Shown: positions 59,803 to 64,000 of the stretch, one piece after another | Layout: every line of letters starts with the position of its first letter | Position numbering within the stretch: the stretch's first letter is position 1 | DNA from: Planctomycetota bacterium | GTDB lineage: Bacteria > Planctomycetota > Phycisphaerae > UBA1845 > UTPLA1 | Length of the DNA stretch: 64,000 nucleotides | Direction of reading: 5' to 3' | Assembly: GCA_016235815.1 (NCBI GenBank) | Contig: JACRIM010000027.1 | Span: 1-64,000, forward strand | The notes under the pieces: generated by a model | What the model was told of the DNA's origin: nothing | What the model saw: only the letters and a program-made list of their open reading frames with translations | The model's database searches: none | Program-made: the position numbers and the translations under genes

Positions 59803-60912
59803 TCAGTCCTCGATCGGGTCGGATCGCTTGGCCAACCATTCACAGACTTTTGGCCACAGTTCCTTCTGGGCCTTGGTGCCGACCGACAGGCCGATGTGGC
59901 CCGCCGGGAAGTTAATCGCCTGGCGATCCTTCGAACCGACGAGGTCATTGAACGGCGCGCTCTGCCCGCAGGGGACAAGATGATCGCCGCTGGCCATGAG
60001 GTTCAGGACCGGGCAGGTGATGTTTTCGAGTTTGATGATCTTGTTGCCGAGGCGAACCTTGCCCTGCACGAGCAGGTTCTTCTGGAAGCAATCCTTCACG
60101 AACTGGCGGAATGTCTCGCCGGCGATCGGGATGTTGTCGTTGACCCATGTTTCCATGGCGAAGAAGTCCTCGAGGAACTTCTCATCGGTCATCTTGTCAT
60201 AGAAGCCGATGTATTTCTCCATCAGGTTCGAGACGGGCTTGAGCAGGGCGAAGGAGCCTTGCAGCCACTGCGGCGGGGCGTTGCCGAAGGTGTCGACGAC
60301 CTTATCGACGTCGAACCACTTCTCATCGCTCCACGTGCAAAGCAGGCTGCTGCGGTCCGACCAGTCGATCGGCGCCGCCATGAGGATGAAGTTCTTGATC
60401 AGCTCGGGGTGCAGGCTGGTGTACATGGCGCTCATCGTGCCGCCCATGCAGTAGCCCAGCAACGAGACCTGGTCTTCGCCGGTGTACTCGCGAACGTGGT
60501 TGACCACGTTGTGCATGTAGCGCTCGACGTAATGATGCAGTGTTAAATGGCGGTCGTTGTCGGTGGGGACGCCCCAGTCGATCATGAAGACGTCGAAGCC
60601 CGCCTTGAGGAACTGCTGCACGACGCTCTTATGCGGGAGCAGATCGAGGATGTACGGCCGATTGACGAGCGCAAAGACCATGATCAGCGGCGTGCGATGG
60701 GCCTTGGGCACGTCGGACTGGTAGTGATAGACCTTGAGCTTGTCTTCTTGGTAGGACACGTCGCGCGGGGTCGCGCCGACACGGACTTTGGAGGCGATCT
60801 CCATGACCTTCGGCATGGCGGCCATGCGCTCGCGAAAGCCCTCGAAGTCGGGGATGAAGGCCTGCTGCGGCATTTGGAACGCGGCGAAGGGGTTTTGTGG
60901 GAAAGTGCTCAT
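59803..60912 (-). CDS. phaC: Class III polyhydroxyalkanoate synthase, PhaC subunit
   Basis: The 369-aa protein polymerises (R)-3-hydroxyacyl-CoA. The lipase-like box is 'GYCMGG' with nucleophile Cys155. The acid is Asp310 in 'ASGDHLVP', and the base is His339 in 'PAGHIG', close to the C149/D302/H331 spacing of the class III enzyme of Allochromatium. The length (~355-370) also fits class III, which works with PhaE. The ATG is 15 bases after the phaE stop, so both form one transcript with the downstream dehydrogenase. Confidence 0.95.
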   Translation of the reverse strand: MSTFPQNPFAAFQMPQQAFIPDFEGFRERMAAMPKVMEIASKVRVGATPRDVSYQEDKLKVYHYQSDVPKAHRTPLIMVFALVNRPYILDLLPHKSVVQQFLKAGFDVFMIDWGVPTDNDRHLTLHHYVERYMHNVVNHVREYTGEDQVSLLGYCMGGTMSAMYTSLHPELIKNFILMAAPIDWSDRSSLLCTWSDEKWFDVDKVVDTFGNAPPQWLQGSFALLKPVSNLMEKYIGFYDKMTDEKFLEDFFAMETWVNDNIPIAGETFRQFVKDCFQKNLLVQGKVRLGNKIIKLENITCPVLNLMASGDHLVPCGQSAPFNDLVGSKDRQAINFPAGHIGLSVGTKAQKELWPKVCEWLAKRSDPIED

Positions 60913-60927
60913 TCGTTCTTTCTTATC

Positions 60928-61428
60928 TTATTTCCGTTTGGCGGATTTGCCGCGACCGGACGGGCGCGTTGCCCGGCTCGCCCCGGCATCGCGCTTCGCC
61001 CGTCGCGGTACTTCCACTGCTGCGGCCTTTCCGTTTACTTTCTTTTCAAGGGCGTCGAGACGATCAAGGACGCGCTCCTCAATTTTGAGCAACGTGCCGG
61101 CGAGATCGTCAATATCCGCACGGGCCGGGGACTGCATGCCCTTCTGGGCCTGGCCGAGGAATTGGTCGAGTTGCTGCTTGAAGGCCAGCGACTTGTCCAT
61201 GGTCTGCTTCATCATGGTCAGGAACTGCTCGGACCGCATGTAATCTTCGCAGTACTTGGCCATGGCGTCGAAGAAGACGCGCTGCATCTGCTTAATCATT
61301 TCGTTCGAGGCTGCCGGCGACGGCGTTGCCATGCGGGCGGCCTCAGGGGGGGCGCCCATTTTTCCGAAGAAATCCGTCCAGAACTGAGAGAACGGGTCGG
61401 TGTTGGTTGCGCCGTTGTTGTTCGACAC
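60928..61428 (-). CDS. phaE: Class III PHA synthase, short PhaE subunit
   Basis: The 166-aa product starts at a GTG with AAGGAG nine bases upstream. 'SQFWTDFFGKMG' and a helical 'YCEDYMRSEQFLTMMKQTMD', then 'LLKIEERVLDRLDALEKKVN' near the end, match the PhaE C-terminal helix region that PhaC needs. Typical PhaE is ~350 aa, so this is a reduced version. The tail is highly basic (RRAKRDAGASRATRPSGRGK), perhaps contacting DNA or granules. It precedes phaC. Confidence 0.82.
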   Translation of the reverse strand: MSNNNGATNTDPFSQFWTDFFGKMGAPPEAARMATPSPAASNEMIKQMQRVFFDAMAKYCEDYMRSEQFLTMMKQTMDKSLAFKQQLDQFLGQAQKGMQSPARADIDDLAGTLLKIEERVLDRLDALEKKVNGKAAAVEVPRRAKRDAGASRATRPSGRGKSAKRK

Positions 61429-61470
61429 GATGCCGGACTCCTTACACCACACGGGGCCAAAATATAAGAA

Positions 61471-61508
61471 AGGCCACGAGAGCGGTTTGTGGGCCGCTCC
61501 CGTGGCCT
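61471..61508 (-). terminator. Intrinsic terminator/attenuator between phasin and phaE
   Basis: A 15-bp stem with one mismatch (AGGCCACGGGAGCGG, loop, CCGCTCTCGTGGCCT on the minus strand) is followed by TTTCTTATATTTT. It lies 106 bases after the phasin stop and 42 bases before the phaE start. It would end most phasin transcripts, with readthrough feeding phaE-phaC. Confidence 0.85.
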
Positions 61509-61614
61509 GGGGGGTGGATCAACGTTATGAACGATCGTGGCGTCGCATGATGACCGCCGCTTTCTGATTGTTCAGTGCGAATCACGTCGCGACAGTCGCG
61601 CCGCGGATTCGATG

Positions 61615-62088
61615 TTACTTGACGGCCTTCTTCTCGGTGATGGTCATCGCCTTGTTGAAGAAGTTCGACCAGTTTTCGATGGTCTGGGCGTTCGTTCGCG
61701 AGGCGGTCTCGATGTTGCTTCGCATGGCTTCAAACGCGCCCTGCCAGAGGTCGCGAGCCTGGGTGAAGGCATCGTTCTTGCTGTTGCCGTTCTCGGTGAC
61801 CGCGAACGTCTTGCGGATCATCTCAAGGCCGGTCTTGCAGCCTTCGTCGAAGAATCGCTGCGTCTGCTCGGTGTTCTTGCGGACGAGGTTGATGGAATCG
61901 GTGGCGAGGGTCTCGACCCGATTCTTGACATCGCCAAAGTTCTCGCCGCGACCGAACATCTCGGTCATGGTCTTGAAGGCATCGTTCTGAAACTTCATGC
62001 CGGTGTCAAAGGCGGCCTTGAAGTTGTCATTGGCCTGCTTGAAGAATTCGGTGGTTTCTGCTTTGTTCTGTTCGACGGTCTGGTTCAT
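61615..62088 (-). CDS. Phasin (PHA granule-associated protein)
   Basis: The product is about 157 aa from the ATG at 62088 (GGAAAGGG upstream). It is all-helical and starts 'MNQTVEQNKAETTEFFKQAN'. 'DNFKAAFDTGMKFQNDAFKT' and 'NIETASRTNAQTIENWSNFF' show the phasin/PhaP heptad-like character. It coats PHA granules and prevents coalescence. It is upstream of phaE and divergent from phaR, with a good promoter at 62144-62172 and candidate PhaR operators. Confidence 0.85.
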   Translation of the reverse strand: MNQTVEQNKAETTEFFKQANDNFKAAFDTGMKFQNDAFKTMTEMFGRGENFGDVKNRVETLATDSINLVRKNTEQTQRFFDEGCKTGLEMIRKTFAVTENGNSKNDAFTQARDLWQGAFEAMRSNIETASRTNAQTIENWSNFFNKAMTITEKKAVK

Positions 62089-62143
62089 GGCGGTTGCCCT
62101 TTCCAAAAAATACGTTGTGTCGCACCCCGTTACGTCCTGTTAG

Positions 62144-62172
62144 ACTATATCGGCGGATTTGCCTCCGTGCAA
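62144..62172 (-). promoter_or_regulatory. Sigma-70-type promoter of the phasin gene
   Basis: On the minus strand TTGCAC (62167-62172) and TATAGT (62144-62149) are separated by exactly 17 bases. The predicted start near 62137 leaves a ~49-base leader before the phasin ATG. Confidence 0.75.
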
Positions 62173-62178
62173 GAACAT

Positions 62179-62196
62179 TTTGTGCGTTTGCACAAA
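62179..62196. promoter_or_regulatory. Candidate PhaR operator 1 (18-bp palindrome)
   Basis: TTTGTGC-GTTT-GCACAAA is a perfect 7-bp inverted repeat seven bases upstream of the phasin -35. It has the TGC...GCA core described for PhaR sites in other bacteria. Binding is inferred. Confidence 0.55.
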
Positions 62197-62233
62197 TTTA
62201 TTTTTGAGCCGTAAGTCGTTATTTTTCAACAGT

Positions 62234-62248
62234 TTGCATGACATGCAA
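62234..62248. promoter_or_regulatory. Candidate PhaR operator 2 (15-bp palindrome)
   Basis: TTGCATG-A-CATGCAA is a perfect 7-bp inverted repeat 68 bases before the phaR start, again with TGC...GCA. It may mediate phaR autoregulation. Confidence 0.55.
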
Positions 62249-62316
62249 TGGCGACATTACGCAAAAGCGCTACGAATTTGTGCGTCGGCGTACGCCGGCG
62301 GGGAGCCTGAACCACC

Positions 62317-62928
62317 ATGGCGACGACCGGCGAGCAGCCCGAAATCCTCGAAATCAAGAAATACCCCAACCGGCGGTTCTACGACGTGACCCGCAGCCGT
62401 CACGCCACCCTCAACGACCTGCACGAGCTGGTTCAGTCCGGCCGACAGATCCGCGTCATCGACAGCAAGACCGGCCACGACATCACCAACATCGTGCTCA
62501 CCCAGATCATTCTCGAACACGACCCCCCCAAGCTCGATCTCTTTCCCGCGAGCCTGCTGCATCAGGCAATTCAGGCGAACGAGCAGATGGTCCGCAAATT
62601 CGTGGACACCTATTTCGCGCAGGCCGTCGATGCCTTCAGCCACTCGCGCAAGCAATTCGAGGAGTTCCTGAAGAAGTCGGGTTTCAGCGCGCTGGCCCCG
62701 ACGGCACCCTTCGACTGGGTGCGCATGCTCTTCCCCGGCATGAACGGCAGTTCGGTTGGACCGATCCCAGGAATGGGCAGCATGATGCCCCCGCCTCCGC
62801 CGCCACCCGCAACAAACGACGACGGCGTCGATGCGCTGCGTGAACAGGTTGCGCGACTTAGCGCGGAACTGGAAGCCATGCGCGAGGCGGCACCACGTGG
62901 GGCTAAGAAGACACGACAGAAAAAATGA
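62317..62928 (+). CDS. phaR: PHA synthesis regulator PhaR
   Basis: The product is 203 aa. The N-terminal DNA-binding/accumulation domain has 'IKKYPNRRFYDVTRSRHATL' and 'IRVIDSKTGHDITNIVLTQI', the highly conserved PhaR signature. The middle holds a helical PHB-binding region and a Pro-rich segment (PPPPPPP). The C-terminus is a short coiled coil with a basic tail. PhaR represses phasin genes until it binds nascent PHA. Divergent from the phasin gene. Confidence 0.93.
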   Translation: MATTGEQPEILEIKKYPNRRFYDVTRSRHATLNDLHELVQSGRQIRVIDSKTGHDITNIVLTQIILEHDPPKLDLFPASLLHQAIQANEQMVRKFVDTYFAQAVDAFSHSRKQFEEFLKKSGFSALAPTAPFDWVRMLFPGMNGSSVGPIPGMGSMMPPPPPPPATNDDGVDALREQVARLSAELEAMREAAPRGAKKTRQKK

Positions 62929-63009
62929 GCGGGCAATCGAGCAATCCTCTCACGGTGCGTCTGAACTGGCAACGAGCCGCACGCGCCAGCTAGCGGTCCC
63001 GTACCATGC

Positions 63010-63037
63010 AAAAAAAGCCCGTGCTTGCGCGTGGGCC
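63010..63037 (-). terminator. Probable intrinsic terminator of secA
   Basis: On the minus strand GCCCACGC, a short loop and GCACGGGC form an interrupted stem (6 of 8 pairs) followed by TTTTTT. It lies about 14-40 bases beyond the secA stop, between convergent secA and phaR. Confidence 0.6.
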
Positions 63038-63050
63038 TCGTAGCGACGGA

Positions 63051-64000
63051 TTACTGCGCCACGCCCTTGCCGTGACACTGCTTGTATTTCTTCCCGCTGC
63101 CGCAGGGGCACGGATCGTTTCGACCCACCTTTGGTTGATCTCGGCGAATCGTCTCGATCTTTTGCTCTACGCCCTGTGCCTGCATCGCCGCGCTGCGATC
63201 CTTATCGACCTGGCCGGAGAAACCGAGGTTCGTGCTCTCTGCGTGCCGCGCCGCGCCGATGTTGTACCGGCTGCGCTGCTCGGCATCGTCGGCCAGCCTC
63301 GCCTTGAAAATGATGCCGGTCAGTTTGTCCTGAATGCCGCCCATCATCTCCTGGAACATCTGGAAGCCTTCGCGCTTGTAGGCGATCTTCGGATCCTGAT
63401 CGCCGCCGAAGTGGCGCAGGCCGATGGCATCCTTCAGCATGTCGATGGCGTGCATGTGCTCCTTCCACGCCTGATCGTAGAGCTGCAAAAGCACATACCG
63501 CTCCAGCATGGTGAGTTCGCGACGAATCAACTCCCGCCCGAAGCCGAGCAGTGCTTCGCGCCGATCCGTCGCCTGTTCATACGCCGCGTCGTTAAACGCC
63601 GGGCCGAATCGCTGCCGCGCCCATTCCGCCGGGTCGCCGCCGCCTTTGAGCGCCGCATCGACCTCCGATTCCATTCGCCCGTTTGACGCGTATTCGCGCC
63701 CGATGGCGAATAGCTCATCCGCAACTTCGTGAATCGGCCGTCCGGCAATCTTTTCCGGCGTCCATCCGAGGTTGAATTTGAAATTGACCCATTGCACGAG
63801 ATGTTCGGCGGCTGCGGTTGGATCGACGTCTTCGCGCAGCACCGTCCGCTCCATGATCCACTCGATGGGATAGCGGGCCTCGCGCTCTTTGTACGCGCGT
63901 TGAACGGCATTCCTCAGATGGGCGAGCGCATCGCGTTCCGGCAGTCTGCGGAATTCCTCTGGATTCAGCTCTACGCCGAACTTCTGATGTGCCCATGCGA
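63051..64000 (-). CDS. secA: Preprotein translocase ATPase SecA, C-terminal part (5' end outside window)
   Basis: The frame runs from the window edge to a stop at 63051 (about 316 codons), so the DEAD-motor N-terminal part is missing. Visible parts are the helical scaffold ('REARYPIEWIMERTVLRED') and 'LQLYDQAWKEHMHAIDMLKD' with AIGLRHFGGDQDP, the conserved W.EHL..MD.LR..IGLR motif. A C-terminal zinc motif '[18 protein letters not shown]' closes the protein. It drives Sec-dependent export, which fits the many signal-peptide proteins here. Confidence 0.93.
   Translation of the reverse strand, partial: AWAHQKFGVELNPEEFRRLPERDALAHLRNAVQRAYKEREARYPIEWIMERTVLREDVDPTAAAEHLVQWVNFKFNLGWTPEKIAGRPIHEVADELFAIGREYASNGRMESEVDAALKGGGDPAEWARQRFGPAFNDAAYEQATDRREALLGFGRELIRRELTMLERYVLLQLYDQAWKEHMHAIDMLKDAIGLRHFGGDQDPKIAYKREGFQMFQEMMGGIQDKLTGIIFKARLADDAEQRSRYNIGAARHAESTNLGFSGQVDKDRSAAMQAQGVEQKIETIRRDQPKVGRNDPCPCGSGKKYKQCHGKGVAQ

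Noticed and set aside
59896-61467. 216- and 306-codon plus-strand frames over phaC/phaE
   Set aside because: Both are antisense to clearly identified PHA synthase subunits.

Overview
The window is 64 kb of high-GC (roughly 60%) bacterial chromosome. It looks like a planctomycete, probably Phycisphaerae-like. This is inferred from family content, not from a marker gene. The supporting features are secreted beta-propeller proteins with C-terminal Asp-Cys-Asn/Asn-Gly repeats, a PEP-CTERM protein, PQQ-type propellers, a DUF58/BatA pair, a KDO transferase (so an LPS-type envelope), a class III PHA synthase and a bacterial kynurenine pathway. No rRNA, tRNA or CRISPR array was seen.

Region by region. 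0-5 kb: a truncated PQQ-propeller gene, a DUF433/DUF5615 toxin-antitoxin-like pair, a decayed pepT copy, a large secreted sialidase-like propeller and an IS3 transposase tail. 5-9.2 kb: peptidase T, a methyltransferase, three small or unknown proteins and a dienelactone hydrolase. 9.2-13.9 kb: an accessory block entirely on the minus strand with two MNT/HEPN modules, three DinB domains in two genes, and a tightly overlapped operon (small protein, DUF2442, winged-helix plus PD-(D/E)XK protein, MNT, HEPN, broken membrane ORF). 13.9-21.4 kb: class V aminotransferase, HD-GYP/PilZ protein, homoserine dehydrogenase, ribosomal protein S1 and a primary-type sigma factor without a normal start codon. 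21.9-30.5 kb: PEP-CTERM protein, a large secreted repeat protein, lipoprotein, DNA polymerase III delta subunit, and an acetyl-CoA hydrolase/transferase fused to a GNAT domain.

30.8-34 kb: a 2-oxoacid:ferredoxin oxidoreductase operon with 4-bp overlaps. 34.7-37.8 kb: a phosphodiesterase lipoprotein coupled to a PTPMT1-like phosphatase, then a PhaB/FabG reductase. 37.8-42.6 kb: RidA protein, tryptophan 2,3-dioxygenase, kynurenine 3-monooxygenase, ankyrin protein and kynureninase, which together take tryptophan to 3-hydroxyanthranilate. 43-52.5 kb: outer-membrane-type protein, cation symporter, glycogen-synthase-like enzyme, ClpS, DUF58/BatA and a PQQ lipoprotein, plus two 40-43 aa hydrophobic proteins. 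52.8-57.1 kb: EtfA and a membrane Fe-S ETF:quinone-oxidoreductase-type protein, split by a HEPN two-gene module, then a cNMP-binding protein. 57.2-58.9 kb: SEC-C protein and KDO transferase with an in-frame 18-bp repeat array.

58.9-62.9 kb: a polyhydroxyalkanoate locus with a dehydrogenase, PhaC, a short PhaE, phasin and divergent PhaR. Its control region holds a strong phasin promoter, two TGC/GCA palindromes and an attenuator-like terminator between phasin and phaE. The window ends in the C-terminal part of SecA.

The most promising candidates for undescribed biology are the compact 11.6-13.8 kb operon and the HEPN-plus-unknown-partner pair at 53.8-54.6 kb. Both are inferences from gene order and visible motifs only.
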